In this document: positions 10,729-22,261 of the stretch, one piece after another
Position numbering within the stretch: position 1 is the first letter of the stretch
Layout of the letters: every line of letters starts with the position of its first letter
Source: Pontederia crassipes
Lineage: Eukaryota; Streptophyta; Magnoliopsida; Commelinales; Pontederiaceae
NCBI GenBank assembly: GCA_030549335.1
Contig: CM060198.1
Location: forward strand, 46,279,353 to 46,343,352
DNA length: 64,000 bases
Direction of reading: 5' to 3'
The notes under the pieces: generated by a model
What the model saw: only the letters and a program-made list of their open reading frames with translations
What the model was told of the DNA's origin: nothing
Database searches by the model: none
Made by a program: the position numbers and the translations under genes

Positions 10729-12093
10729 TTAGTCATAATGATAGGAGGAGTATGTTAAAATCTTTCAACAATTGATATTACTGTTGTATCAAAGTTTTAT
10801 GCAACATCTTGATTCTTAACGCAATTTTTTTTAAACCTATTGCTTACATAAAGCCATAAATCAATTTGAATTCATTTTCAAAATAGCCATAAATTTAGGG
10901 GAGTTATTTTTTTTGCATAATTTTTTAACTCTTTATGTTGCAACATTTTACATGTTATATAGCAAAAGGGGAGAATAATTTTCTTTTTTGGACAATATAA
11001 TTAAGGGGGAATTAAATATGGTTTCTTATATTCTTCATATACAAATTATCTTTTCGATGAAACAAAAAAGGAAAGAAATATCGGAGAAATATGACACGAA
11101 TATAGCTAAGATTTAGGGGAGTAAAATTGATTTTTCGAGATTTTATAATTTTTTTGCAACTTATATATTTTTCATATTTCTCAGTTTGTCATCATAAAAA
11201 GGAAGAGATTGCTGGAGCAAATTTTTTTGCCACGTAAAATTATATTTTCATGATACAAACCTCGAAAGATTCAATGTTAAAAGAGTTTAAAGAAAAATGG
11301 ATAACTTTATGCAACTACACTTTGATTAAATAATAAACTATGATCCTGTTAAATTTTAGATGAATCATAAATATCAAAGTTGTAGATAATCCTGTTATAT
11401 ATTCATAGAATCCAAGATTATCAAATTTGGATGACTGTACAAAAAGCTATGCTCAAAATAGTGTAGGTCGGTCAACCTATCAATCGAAGCAAAGAATGTC
11501 GGTCGAGACAATACCGATCGACCGAATAGGAGATGCCGATTGACTGATGAATACTGAGTCTGCCCCAGTTGACGTAGATACTATACCGGTCGACGGACCA
11601 ATTGACCGTTCAAGCGCAGAAGCTGAAGAAATCGCACAACTGACACATAAACAAGTCGACCGGTCCATATGTGCGGTCGACCGAACTCTGAGTCAAATGA
11701 ATAGTAACGATCAAATTTGAATGAAAAAATTGTCGAACAAATTTTGGACGAATTTTCCACATACTAGAGATTATAAAAAGAGTGCCAAAGCCAAAAAACA
11801 TCCATCCAAACCTTGAAGAAAAACTTCAAGTTATAAAAAAAAGTTCATTCCTTGAAGTCTTCATTTTAAGTTTTCTCTTCTTTCTCTCTTCTCCTCTTGC
11901 GAGTTTAGCATTGTAAAACAGAAAAATATTTTATTTAGAAAAATACTGAGAGAGCTCCTGTGTAAAAGAAGTTCAAAATCTTACCTCTTGAGCGAGATAA
12001 ATAAATTAGCTTCAATGGAGGAGAGGTGTGCCTTACCTCTCGAAGCAGAGAAAATTAAAATCATCAGTACTATATGATTATAAAATTTGTTGT

Positions 12094-13282
12094 TGTTGGA
12101 GCAAAGTTTTAATGCCACATAAAATTATATTTTGATGATACAAACTCGAAAGATTCAATACTGAAAATGTTTAAAGAAAAAGGGATAACTTTATGCACTA
12201 TAATTTGATTAAATAAGTAACTATGATTCTATTAGATTTTTGATGAATCATAAATATTAAAGTTGTAGTCAATCCTGTTATATATCCATAGAATCCAAGA
12301 TTATCTAATTTGGATAACTGTACAAAATTTTATGCTCAAAATAGTGTAGGTCGGTCAACTTGCCAATCGATGCAAAGAAGGCCGTCGAGACAATATCAAT
12401 CGATCGAATAGGAGATGCCAGTTGATCGATGAATACTCAGCCTGCCTTGGTTGTCGTCGAGACTATACCGATCGATGTACCGATCGACGGACTGATAGAC
12501 CGATGAAGCGCAGAAGCTGAAAAAATCGCACAACGGTCACATAGACCGGTCGACCGGTCGACCGGTCGACCGGTCGACCAGTCCATATTTACGTTCGACC
12601 GGACTCTGAGTTAAATGAACAGTAATAATCAATTTTGAATGAGAAAATTATGGAACAAATTTTTGATGAATTTTTCACATACTAGAGCTTATAAAAGGAG
12701 TTCCAAAGCCGAAAAACATCTATCCAAGTCTTGAAGAAAAACTTCAAGTTATCAAAATAATATCATTCCTTGAAGTTTTTATTTTATGTTTTATCTTCTT
12801 TCTCTCTTCTCCTCTTGTGAGTTTAGTATTGTAAAAGAGAGAAATATTTTATTTAAAAAAATATTGAGAGAGTTCCTGTGTAAAAGAGGTTCAAAATTTT
12901 ACTTCTTGAGTGAGAGAAATAGATTAGCTTCATTGGAGGAGAGATGCGCCTGACTTCTCGAAGCGGAAAAAATGCGGTGGTGTAAAGGGCTTTTCTTCGT
13001 TGCCCCATTTGGAACAAAGGAAGAGTTCTAGTGGAATCTTTGATGGTCTTGAGGTCAAGAAGTCAGAGTGGGAACGTAGTCCAAGGTGTGGCCGAACCTC
13101 GTCAATAACCACTGCGTGCATTGTGATTGAATTCTCTCTCTCTCTCCCTCTCAAATTATTCTTATGATCCAATTTGATTTGTTGAGTTAAAGATTTGTGA
13201 ATCGATTTTAAGCTTCCGCGATGATTTTCGTAAAATCGATATTTTATTCACTCCTCCTCTTGGTGACCTTTGGGATCCTATA
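12094..13282 (+). repeat. Sirevirus LTR, first copy
   Basis: It runs from TGTTGGAGCAAAG to GGATCCTATA (usual end CCTACA). It contains a palindrome cluster near 12350-12600, a TATA box (cttataaaaggag near 12688) and a CT-rich leader. Length is about 1.19 kb. Confidence 0.88.
12546..12580. repeat. Short tandem of the self-complementary unit GGTCGACC
   Basis: About four head-to-tail 8-bp units occur here. The other LTR copies have only one unit at the corresponding place (near 11656 and 15970), so this is a local expansion of a palindromic regulatory motif. Confidence 0.85.
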
Positions 13283-13284
13283 AT

Positions 13285-13296
13285 TGGTATCAAAGC
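13285..13296 (+). promoter_or_regulatory. Primer-binding site, first internal region
   Basis: The sequence tggtatcaaagc lies two bases after the LTR end. It differs by one base from the initiator-Met tRNA type site seen at 16693. Confidence 0.85.
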
Positions 13297-13372
13297 GGGT
13301 TGCTCTTGTTTTAAGATCTAATCATTTTTAGATTTAATCATTTTGTTTTAAGATTTAACCATCTTAAGAGCT

Positions 13373-14806
13373 ATGGCATCAAGTGGATTTGGTTTTACCG
13401 AAGAACAATCAATTAGTCATCCTCCCATTTTAAATGCATCAAATTTTGCATATTGGAAAATTATAATTCAAGCATACATTTGTTCTATTGATATTAGCAT
13501 GTGGGGGCATCGTTGACAAATGTTATTATCTTCATGAAAAATTACCTACGGACTCTAAAGAAAGAGAAAATATTGTTGCAAAACTTGATTGAAAAGATAA
13601 AAATATTTTTTATTGTGCTTTGGATTCAATGGAGTTTAATTAGATTTTAACTTGTGAAACTGCAACCGAGATTTGGGAAAACTTATCACTACTTATGAAG
13701 GAACTGACAAAGTTAAAAAATTGAGATTGAATATTTTAAATCATCAATATGATTCTTTCAAAATGCATGATAATGAATTCATAAATGATATGGTTGCTCG
13801 GTTTAATGATATTGTGAATGACTTAGCCTCCTTGAGCAAGCCGAGAACTAACCCCCAAAATGTGAAAACGAGTCTCAGATCTCTCTCCTCTAAATGGCAT
13901 ATGAAGAGGACCGTGATCGAAAAAAAATATTTGAACAAATTGGATTTTGATGATCTTATTGGCTCACTTCTAACCTAAGAGATCTCAATCCAAAAAGATC
14001 AAGAAGAAAAATCTCCCAAGAAGAAAGCATTGGTATTGAAGGCAAATACAAAAGAAGAAGACTCAGGTGAAGAGGAAATAGACCAAAAGAAACTCGCGCT
14101 CTACACAAGAAAACTAGATAAGTATCTCAACGTGGTAAAAAAGAAAGACAAGAACGATAAGCCAATAAGAAGATCATACAAATACCACAAAGAAGAAAAA
14201 TCTCTGAAAGATAAAAAGAAAAAATATGAAGAGTCTGGTGAAACAAGTGATTCATCAAACTTTTTTAGTGACGAAGCATACATATACTTAATGGCACACG
14301 ATGATGAAGTAATTTCTAACACTTCAAATTCAGATTATGACTCATCGAACTCTTTCAAAGAAAATATTTCTTTAGATGTAAATAAAGAATTCTCCTCTCT
14401 TATAAAAAAATATTATTCAATTAAAAAAGAAAATAAAAAATTATTACATGAGCTTGAAAAATTAAAAGAAGAAAAGAATACATATTTTTTGGAAAATGAA
14501 AACTTGAGACTTTAGAAATCACGCATGCATGCGAAGTTGTAAAACTAGCATGTTCTTTAGAAAAAGTAAAGAAAAAAAAAAGCCTCTTTGAAAGATATAC
14601 AAAATAAAACTATTTCCTATGTAACGAAAAATAATTTTAGTAATCATCTTGGACATAAAAACTCTTATTTGAAACCTAATCATTTCTGTGATAGAAAATC
14701 ACATTTTAAATGTTTTACATGTGGATTTTATGGTCATTATGCATATGAATACAAAATTAGAAAACAATTTCAACATGTAATGATATGGGTTTCAAAAGTA
14801 ACATGA
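13373..14806 (+). pseudogene. Sirevirus-type gag, first copy, degraded
   Basis: The ATG at 13373 opens MASSGFGFTEEQSIS, the usual start of this gag. Recognisable parts in order are the N-terminal gag region (ASNFAYWKIIIQAYI), a UBN2/gag-like middle (RFNDIVNDLASL, LDFDDLIGSLLT), a lysine-rich acidic stretch, a coiled-coil-like segment around 14370-14515, and a zinc knuckle near 14710. The knuckle reads CFTCGFYGHYAYEY, so the fourth ligand Cys is replaced by Tyr. Several stops and frameshifts interrupt it. The family packages element RNA into virus-like particles; this copy cannot encode a full protein. Confidence 0.8.
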
Positions 14807-14998
14807 CTAACAAAATAGGACCCAAAGAAGTTTGGGTACTAATGGTTACATAATTATTTTTCAGGTGTGCTTCACATGCAAAGTAAAGGAGAAGTAGACT
14901 TGGAAATGTGAAGGCACGAAGGTTATGATAAAAGTATCACTTATCTTTTTTGAAATAACCCAAAATTTCAAAACTACTATTTCTTTAAAGAAAAAGAG

Positions 14999-15000
<2 letters not shown>

Positions 15001-15033
<33 letters not shown>
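15001..15033. repeat. (TA)n microsatellite
   Basis: A run of alternating A and T sits at the point where gag-type sequence ends and the 3' untranslated region begins. The same position in the second unit (18404-18441) also has (TA)n. An autonomous Sirevirus would carry pol here. Confidence 0.9.
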
Positions 15034-15038
<5 letters not shown>

Positions 15039-15204
15039 GAAAAAATAGTCATAATGATAGAGGGAGCATGTTAAAATCATTTGACAATTGATATTATTGT
15101 TGTATCAAAGTTTTACGCAACATCTTGATTCTTAACGCAATTCTTTTTTAAACCTATTGCTTATATAAACCCATAAATCAATTTGATTTCATTTTCAAAA
15201 TAGC

Positions 15205-15520
15205 CATAAATTTAGGGAGAGTTATTTTTTTGCATAGTTTTTAAACTCTTTATGATGCAACATTTTACATATTATATAACAAAATGGGAGAATAAATTTT
15301 TTTGGACAATATAATTAAGGGGGAATTAAATATGGTTTCTTATATGCTTCATATACAAATTATCTTTTCGATGAAACAAAAGGAGGAGAAATATAGGAGA
15401 AATATGATATTAATATAGTTAAGATTTAGGGTAAAATTGATTTCTCGAGATTTTACATTTTTTTCATAACTTATATATTTTTCATATGTCTCAGTTTGTC
15501 ATCATAAAAAAGGAAGAAAT
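15205..15520 (+). promoter_or_regulatory. Multiple purine-rich tracts before the second LTR
   Basis: Successive tracts (ttagggagagttat, ttaagggggaattaaata, aaggaggagaaatat, aaaaaggaagaaat) lead to the LTR start. Multiple polypurine tracts are a documented Sirevirus feature. Confidence 0.65.
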
Positions 15521-16690
15521 TATTGGAGCAAAGTTTTAATGCCACATAAAATTATATTTTTGATGATACAAACCTCGAAAGATTCAATGCTGAAAAAGTT
15601 TAAAGAAAAAGGATAACTTTATGCAACCACATTTTGATTAAATAATCAACTATGATCCTATTAGATTTTTGACGAATCATAAATGTCAAAGTTGTAGATA
15701 ATCCTGTTATATATTCATAGAATCCAAGATTATATAATTTGGATAACTGTACAAAACGTTATGCTCAAAATAGTGTAGGTCGATCAACCTGCCAGTCGAA
15801 GCAAAGAAGGCCGGTCAAGATAATACTGGTTGACCGAATAGGAGATGCCGGTTGATCGATGAATACTGAGCCTGCCCGGTTGATGTTGAGAGTATACCAG
15901 TCGATGTACTGGTCAGCCAATCAAGCGTAGAAGCTGAAGCAATTGCACAACGATCACATAGACAGGTTGACCGGTCTATATGTACAGTCGACTGGACTCT
16001 GAGTCAAATGAATAATAACGATCAAATTTGAATGTGAAAATTGTGGAACAAATTCTGGATGAATTTTTTTACATACTAGATCCTATAAAAGGAGTGCCAA
16101 AGCCAAAAAGCATCCATCCAAACCTTGAAGAAAACTTCAAGTTATCAAAAAAAGTTCATTCCTTGAAGTTTTCATTTTAAGTTTTCTCTTCTTTCTCTCT
16201 TCTCCTCTTGTGAGTTTAGAATTGTAAAAGAGAGAAATATTTTATTTAGAAAAATACTGAGAGAGCTCTTATGTAAAAGAGGTTCAAAATCTTACCTCTT
16301 GAACGAGAGAAATAGATTAACTTCATTGAAGGAGAGGTGTGCCTTATTTCTCGAAGCGGAGAAAAGGTGGTGGTGTAAAGGGCTTTTCTTCCTTGTCCCA
16401 TTTGGAATAAAGGAAGAGTTCTTGTGAAATTTCTGATGGTCTCGAGGTCGAGAAGTTGGAGCGGGAATATAGTCTAAGGTGTGACCGAACCTCGTCAATA
16501 ACCACCGCGTGCATTGTGATTGAATTCTCTCTCTCTCTCCCTCTCAAATTATGCTTATGATTTAATTTGATTTGTTTTGAGTTAAATATTTGTGAATCAA
16601 TTTTAAGCTTCCACGATGATTTTCGTAAAATCAATATTTTAATTTTTAACACCAATTCACCCCACTTTTGGTGCCCTTTGGGATCCTACA
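15521..16690 (+). repeat. Sirevirus LTR, middle shared copy
   Basis: It starts TATTGGAGC (usual TGTTGGAGC) and ends GGATCCTACA just before attggtatcagagc. The TATA box cctataaaagga lies near 16084. It serves as the 3' LTR of one unit and the 5' LTR of the next. Length is 1170 bp. Confidence 0.88.
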
Positions 16691-16692
16691 AT

Positions 16693-16704
16693 TGGTATCA
16701 GAGC
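16693..16704 (+). promoter_or_regulatory. Primer-binding site, second internal region
   Basis: The sequence tggtatcagagc is the canonical initiator-Met tRNA complement, two bases after the LTR end. Confidence 0.92.
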
Positions 16705-16779
16705 GAGTTGCTCTTATTTTAAGATCTAATCATTTGAAATTTAATCTTCTTATTTTAAGATTTAACCATCTTAAGAGCT

Positions 16780-18172
16780 ATGGCATCAAGTGGATTTGGT
16801 TTTACTAAAGTACAATCAATCAGTAGTCCTCCCATTTTAAATGCATCAAATTTTGCATATTCGAAAATTATAATTCAAGCATATATTTGTTCTATTGATA
16901 TTGACATGTGGGGTATCGTTGACAAATGTTATTATCTTCATGAAAAATTATCTACAGACTCTAAAGAAAGAGAAAAGATTTTTTCAAAACTTGATTGAAA
17001 AGCCAAAAATATTTTTTTATTGTGATTTGGATTCAATGGAGTTTAATCGAATTTCAAGTTGTGAAACTGCAACTGAGATTTGAAAAACTCCACTACTTAT
17101 GAAGGAACTGACAAAGTTAATGAATCTAGATTGAATATTTTAAATCATCAATATGATCCTTTTAAAGTGCATGATAATAAATCCATAAATGATACGGTTG
17201 ACCGGTTTAATGATATTGTGAATGACTTAGTCTCCTTGGGCGAGCCGAGAACTAATCTCAAAAAAATGAAAAGATTCTCAAGTCTCTCTCCTCCAAATGG
17301 CATACGAAGAGGACCGTGATCGAAAAAAAAGATTTGAACAAGTTGGATTTTGATGATCTTATTGGCTCACTTATAATCTATGAGATCTCAATCCAAGAAG
17401 ATAAAGAAAAAAAAGCCCCCAAGAAGAAGACAGTGGCATTGAAAGCAAATACAAAAGAAAAAGACCCAAGTGAAGGAGAAATAGATGAAATGAAACTCTA
17501 CACAAAAAAACTAGCTAAGTATATCAAGTTAGTAAAAAAGAAAGACAAGAACGAGAAGTCAACAAAAAGATCATACAAACACCACAAAGAAGAAAAATCT
17601 CATAAAGGTACAAACAAAAAAGCGAGTCTAATGAAACAAGTGATTTATCAAACTCTTCTAGTGACGAAGCATACCTATGCTTAATGGCACACGACGATGA
17701 GGTAATTTCTAACACTTCAAATTTAAATTATGACTCATCAAACTCTTCCGAAGAAAATATTTCTTTAGATGTAAATAAAGAACTCTCGTTTCTTATTAAA
17801 AGATGTTATTCAATTAAAGAAGAAAATGAAAAATTTCTACATGAGCTTGAAAATTAAAAGAAGAAAAGAATACATATTTTCTGGAAAATAAAAACTTGAG
17901 ACATGAAATTAATTCTTTAGAAATCATGCATGCATGTGAAGTTGTAAAACTAGCATGTTCTTTAGAAAAAGTAAAGAAAGAAAAATGCCTCTTTAAAAGA
18001 TATACAAAATAAAGCTATTTCCTATGCAACGAAAAATAATCTTAGAAATCATTTTGGATATAAAAACTCTTATTTGAAATCTAATAATTCTTATGATAGA
18101 AAATCACATTTTAAATGCTTTACATGTGGATTTTATGGTCATTATGCATATCAATGCAAAATTAAAAAATAA
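16780..18172 (+). pseudogene. Sirevirus-type gag, second copy, degraded
   Basis: It starts MASSGFGFTKVQSIS and parallels the first copy throughout. Segments seen are NASNFAYSKIIIQAYI, RFNDIVNDLVSLG, LDFDDLIGSLIIYEIS, the lysine-rich linker, the acidic MAHDDEV region and a zinc knuckle near 18118. The knuckle here is intact (CFTCGFYGHYAYQC, spacing CX2CX4HX4C). Stops and shifts occur near 16998, 17319, 17684 and 17857. Downstream, text equivalent to GPKKIWIPK is still readable; that motif precedes pol in full Sireviruses, but pol is absent. Confidence 0.82.
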
Positions 18173-18400
18173 TTTCAACATAGAATGATATGGGTTCCAA
18201 AAGGAATCATGATTAACAAAATAGGACCCAAAAAAATTTGGATACCAAAGATTACATAATTATTTTTCAGATGTGCCTCACATGCAAAGCAAAGGACAAG
18301 CAGATTTGGAAATGTGAAGGCATGAAGGTTATGGTAAAAGTGTCACTTATCTTTTTGATATAACCCAAAATTTCAAAACTATTATTTCTTTAAATGGAAG

Positions 18401-18403
<3 letters not shown>

Positions 18404-18441
<38 letters not shown>
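18404..18441. repeat. (TA)n microsatellite
   Basis: This is the counterpart of 15001-15033, at the gag/3' region boundary. Confidence 0.9.
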
Positions 18442-18444
<3 letters not shown>

Positions 18445-18609
18445 AAAGATTAGTCATAATGATAGGGAGAGCATGTTAAAATCTTTCAACAATTGATATT
18501 ATTGTTGTATCAACGTTTTATGCAACATCTTGATTCCTAACGCAATTATTTTTGAAACCTATTGCTTGCATAAACCCATAAATCAATTTGATTTCATTTT
18601 CAAAATAGC

Positions 18610-18930
18610 CATAGGTTTAGGGGGAGTTATTTTTTTTGCATTATTTTTTAACTCTTTATGATGCAACATTTTACATATTATATAACAAAATGGGAGAATA
18701 TTTTTTTTTGGACAACATAATTAAGGGGGAATTAAATATGGTTTCTTATATGCTTCAGATACAAATTATCTTTTTGATGAAACAAAAGGGGGAGAAATAT
18801 AGGAGAAATATGATATGAATATAGTTAATATTTAGAGGGAGTAAAATTGATTTTTTGATATTTTACAACTTTTTCGCAACTTATATATTTTCCATATTTC
18901 TCATTTTGTCTTCATAAAAAAGGGGGAGAT
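18610..18930 (+). promoter_or_regulatory. Multiple polypurine tracts before the third LTR
   Basis: Tracts are tttagggggagttat, ttaagggggaattaaata, aaaagggggagaaatat, tagagggagtaaa and finally aaaaaagggggagat directly before TGTTGGAGC. The last is the expected priming PPT. The repetition matches the multi-PPT organisation described for Sireviruses. Confidence 0.75.
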
Positions 18931-20031
18931 TGTTGGAGCAAAATTTTAATGCCACTTAAAATTACATTTTGATGATACAAACCTCGAAAGATTCAATGCT
19001 GAAAAAGTTTTAAAAAAATGGATAACTTTATGCACTACACTTTAATTAAATAATTAACTATGATCATATTAGATTTTGTAGAGTCATAAATATCAAAGTT
19101 GTAGATAATCATGTTATCTATCCATAGAATTTAAGATTACCTAATTTGGATAACAGCGAAAAAAGTTATGCTCAAAATAATGCAGGTCAGTCAACCTGCC
19201 GATCGAAGCAAACAAGGTTGGTTGAGATAATACCGGTCGATCGAAATGCCAGACGACTGATGAATACTGAGCCTTTCTCGGTTGACATCGAGACTATACC
19301 GATCGACGGACCAGTCGATGGACTGGTCGAACGGACTTTGAGTCAAATGAACAATAACGGTCAAATTTGAATGAGAAAAGTGCGGAACAAATTCTGGGCA
19401 AAGTATCCACATCTTAAAGCCTATAAAAAGAGTGCCAAAGCCAGAAACAAAAGCATTCATTCAAGCCTTGAAGAAAAATTTCAAGATATCAAAAGAAGAT
19501 CATTCCTCAAAGTTTTCATTTTAAATTTTCTCTTCTTTCTCTCTTCTCCTCTTTTGAACTTAGCATTGTGAAAGTGAGAATCATTTTATTTAGAAAAATA
19601 TTGAGAGAACTCTTGTGTAAAAGAGGTTCAAAATCTTACCTCTTGAGCGAGAGAAATAGATTAACTTCATTGGAGGAGAGGTGTGCCTTACCTCTTGAAG
19701 CGGAGAAAAGGCAGTGGCGTAAAGAGTTTTTCTTCCTTGCCCCATTTGGAACAAAGGAAGAGTTCTAGTGGAATCTCCGACGGTCTCGAAGTCGAGAAGT
19801 CAAAGCGGAGACATAGGCCAAGGTGTGGCCAAACCTCGTCAATAACCATCGCGTGCATTGTGATTGAATTCTCTCTCTCTCCCTCTCAAATTATGCTTAT
19901 GATCTGATTTGATTTATTTTGAGTTAAAGTTTTGTGAATCGATTTTAAGCTTCCACGATGATTTTAGTAAAATTGATATTTTGTTTTTTAACACTAATTC
20001 ACCCCCTCTTGATGCTCTTTGGGATCCTACA
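18931..20031 (+). repeat. Sirevirus LTR, third copy
   Basis: It runs TGTTGGAGCAAAAT to GGATCCTACA. It is about 70-90 bp shorter than the other two, lacking part of the palindrome-rich region before gactttgagtcaaatgaa. The TATA box cctataaaaagag lies near 19421. Confidence 0.88.
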
Positions 20032-20571
20032 GTTGTTGTGTATGACATTAGATATGTCTTACTATCCATTGTCTCTCCGAATTTATTAGATGGTAACACA
20101 TAGCTTATGAGTTATTAATTTACTGAACTATTATTTGCTCACAGTGTTGTTGTACACTTTTTCAGATCAATTGAACTTTTGGGATCGCAAAGAGACCAGC
20201 CTTATTAGGGTGTAGATTTTTTTTGTTGCTAAGGTATTGAGAAGTCATGTGCCCCACCGCGCATACTAGATAGAAGACTTGTAGCTCTTATATCCCTCTA
20301 TTGAGATATTGAGAGAGTTTGACATGTGATGTCTATACGAATGTACTTTTGTATCTTATAAAATAAAAATATTTATGATTATGTAGCTGTTTGTACCCTA
20401 AGATTTGTTACATGCTATGAATGATCAATATAAACTGCATGGTCTGATTATGTGTGTTATCACTTTCTTGTATTATATAGAGGAGTTATGCACAATTTTT
20501 TTGAAAGAAAAGAAAATTATTTGATCGTTCGTAATCAACCATGAGCTTTGATTTAAATCGGGATCGTGACA
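20032..20571 (+). repeat. 5' LTR of the Tekay-like element, right part
   Basis: This matches the 3' LTR from about 27607 to 28137, ending ATCGTGACA. A small piece of the same LTR also survives at about 12070-12093. Confidence 0.88.
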
Positions 20572-20575
20572 GTTA

Positions 20576-20586
20576 TGGTATCAGAG
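20576..20586 (+). promoter_or_regulatory. Primer-binding site of the Tekay-like element
   Basis: The sequence tggtatcagag lies four bases after the LTR end and is complementary to initiator-Met tRNA. Confidence 0.88.
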
Positions 20587-20755
20587 TAATAGGTCTTACT
20601 CTGTGTCAAGTGTTGCATGATCTTGTCTAGGATGACATGATTATATTTTTAGTTTATTTAAACTCTAAGACGATGTCATACGTTATAGGTCTATGGTATG
20701 ATATTTCATATTGTTAATCCAAAGTATACATTGTGATTGATTAAATTAGGACCAT

Positions 20756-21750
20756 GAGAACAAGAGGTGAGAGCTCATCTCAAAACCAAAGTGCAGAATA
20801 GGATCCTCGATTGGAGGGTGTCTTGCAAGCCTTGCAAGAAACGAGTAATATCATGAGATGCAAACTGAACAGAATATGAAAAATAATGAACCTAGGACTG
20901 AAGAAGTTGAAGGTTGCCATAAATGTACGGTGGATCAACTTAGGAAACTTGCTCCTCCTAGTTTCAAAGGTATTGGTGACCCAACAGAGGCAGAAAGCTG
21001 GATGAATAAGTTGGAAAAGATATTTGCTGTTTTATATTGTGAGGAGCCAGAAAAGATATTATTTGCCGAGTTTATGCTTGAAGGTAGTGTCGAGCACTGG
21101 TGGAACGCAACTAAGCCTAGAGTTTTGGTTGACAATTTGAACTTAACATGGAAGAAAGTTGTAGAAGTTTTTCTTGCAAAGTACTTTTCAGATTGTGCTC
21201 GGAATAAGAAAATGATTGAATTTCTCAAGCTAGAGTAGGGGAATATGACAGTGGAACAATATGAGGCAAAATTTACTGAACTATCAAGATTTACTTCACA
21301 CCTAGTTGCTGATGAAACAGAAATGGCAAAGAAATTCGAGAGACGACTCAAACCAGCTATTAGGAGTAGCCTTGCCGCGCTCAAGTTGCGAGTATATGAA
21401 GATGTGTATGAAATGGCTCAATTAGTGGAGAAGGATTTACAAACATCTCGAGCAAATCAAGAGGAAAACAAGAAAGAAAGAGGTCCTACTTTTCAATACT
21501 TCAGGCCAAGAAATTTTGACTTTAAAAATAGAAGACACAATGTGCCTTTCCGCAGACCTCAACAACCACTACCACAACATCCCCAACAATGAAAATTGTG
21601 TGCGAATTTTCATGGCAATGCCCCATGCTATAGAGGAATAAGAAGTTGTTTCTAGTGTGGAAAACTAGGTCAATGCAGCAACAACAACAACTCACAACAA
21701 CAAGCCCAATTGCCAAAGAGAGCAATTGGAAAGTGAAAACAACCAATGAC
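20756..21750 (+). pseudogene. Gypsy gag, degraded
   Basis: The likely start is the ATG at 20756 (MRTRGESSSQNQSAE), which meets a stop after 15 codons. The retrotransposon gag domain follows (APPSFKGIGDPTEAESWMNK, EGSVEHWWNATKPRV, MTVEQYEAKFTELSRF). One stop separates 21238 and 21245. A glutamine/proline-rich stretch leads to a damaged zinc knuckle near 21600-21680. This is the structural protein of the particle; at least three lesions make it non-functional. Confidence 0.82.
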
Positions 21751-21782
21751 ACAAGGAAAAGTTTATGCTTTAACTAAAAGAG

Positions 21783-22049
21783 ATGTGGAGGCTCACATGT
21801 AATCTTCCTATCTATGACACCATGACACATATTTTGATAGGTTCCGGCTCTACACATTCCTTTGTGAGTCCAAAGTTTGCATGTCATATGAAGATAAGAA
21901 GTTTGGCAATCACAACTCCCGATAGCAATACTCTGTCTTCAAATTTAGTATATAAATTACGTGATGTTAGAGTTCAAGATAAGACTTTGACTGCTAATCT
22001 GATTGTTTTGCATATGCATGTCTTTGATGTTATTTTGGGTATGAACTAA
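21783..22049 (+). pseudogene. Gypsy aspartic protease, catalytic Asp lost
   Basis: The motif reads HILIGSGSTHSFVSPKFA where the family has D-S-G, so the catalytic Asp is Gly. The C-terminal FDVILGMN motif is present. It follows gag by about 30 bp and precedes RT in the normal order. Confidence 0.82.
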
Positions 22050-22261
22050 TTGTTCTCTTATCATGCTTGTCTTGATTGTCGAAAGAAACTAATTACCTTT
22101 TCACCTCCTGATGAACAACCATTCAACTTTGTCGGGGAGAGAGCATCAAATGGATGTTCTCTAATTTCCTATATGCTTGCCAATAAGTTACTCAGGAAGG
22201 GTTGTGAATGATTCTTAGCTTTCTTGGTTGAGAGCGAAAAGGAAGAAACAAGCTTGAATGA

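Larger units (their letters stand above)
8391..12054 (+). mobile_element. Truncated Sirevirus-like fragment with nested Helitron
   Basis: The fragment starts inside the 3' internal region (tcaaaactactatttcttta, matching 14969 and 18376). It is interrupted by a Helitron, resumes at 10729 (tagtcataatgatag), runs through purine-rich tracts (10895-11209) and enters an LTR at 11210 (TGCTGGAGC). The LTR stops at about 12054, lacking its last 250 bp or so. A TATA-like attataaaaag lies near 11770. No gag is present. No duplication flanks it, so it is a deletion remnant rather than a clean insertion. Confidence 0.8.
12094..20031 (+). mobile_element. Tandem Sirevirus-like element: LTR-gag-LTR-gag-LTR
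   Basis: Three LTRs (12094-13282, 15521-16690, 18931-20031) alternate with two internal regions, each with a primer-binding site, a decayed gag, a (TA)n tract and several purine-rich tracts. No protease, integrase or RT is present. The composite is flanked by gttgt (12089-12093 and 20032-20036). The Tekay 3' LTR near 27605 carries the corresponding empty site, so the array sits at a single integration site. Unequal recombination between LTRs, or integration of a tandem cDNA, could explain it. The gag type, multiple purine tracts and LTR palindromes point to the Sirevirus lineage of Copia. Confidence 0.88.

Noticed and set aside
14861-15052. Open frame with IYIYIYIY
   Set aside because: It is the (TA)n microsatellite read as protein.
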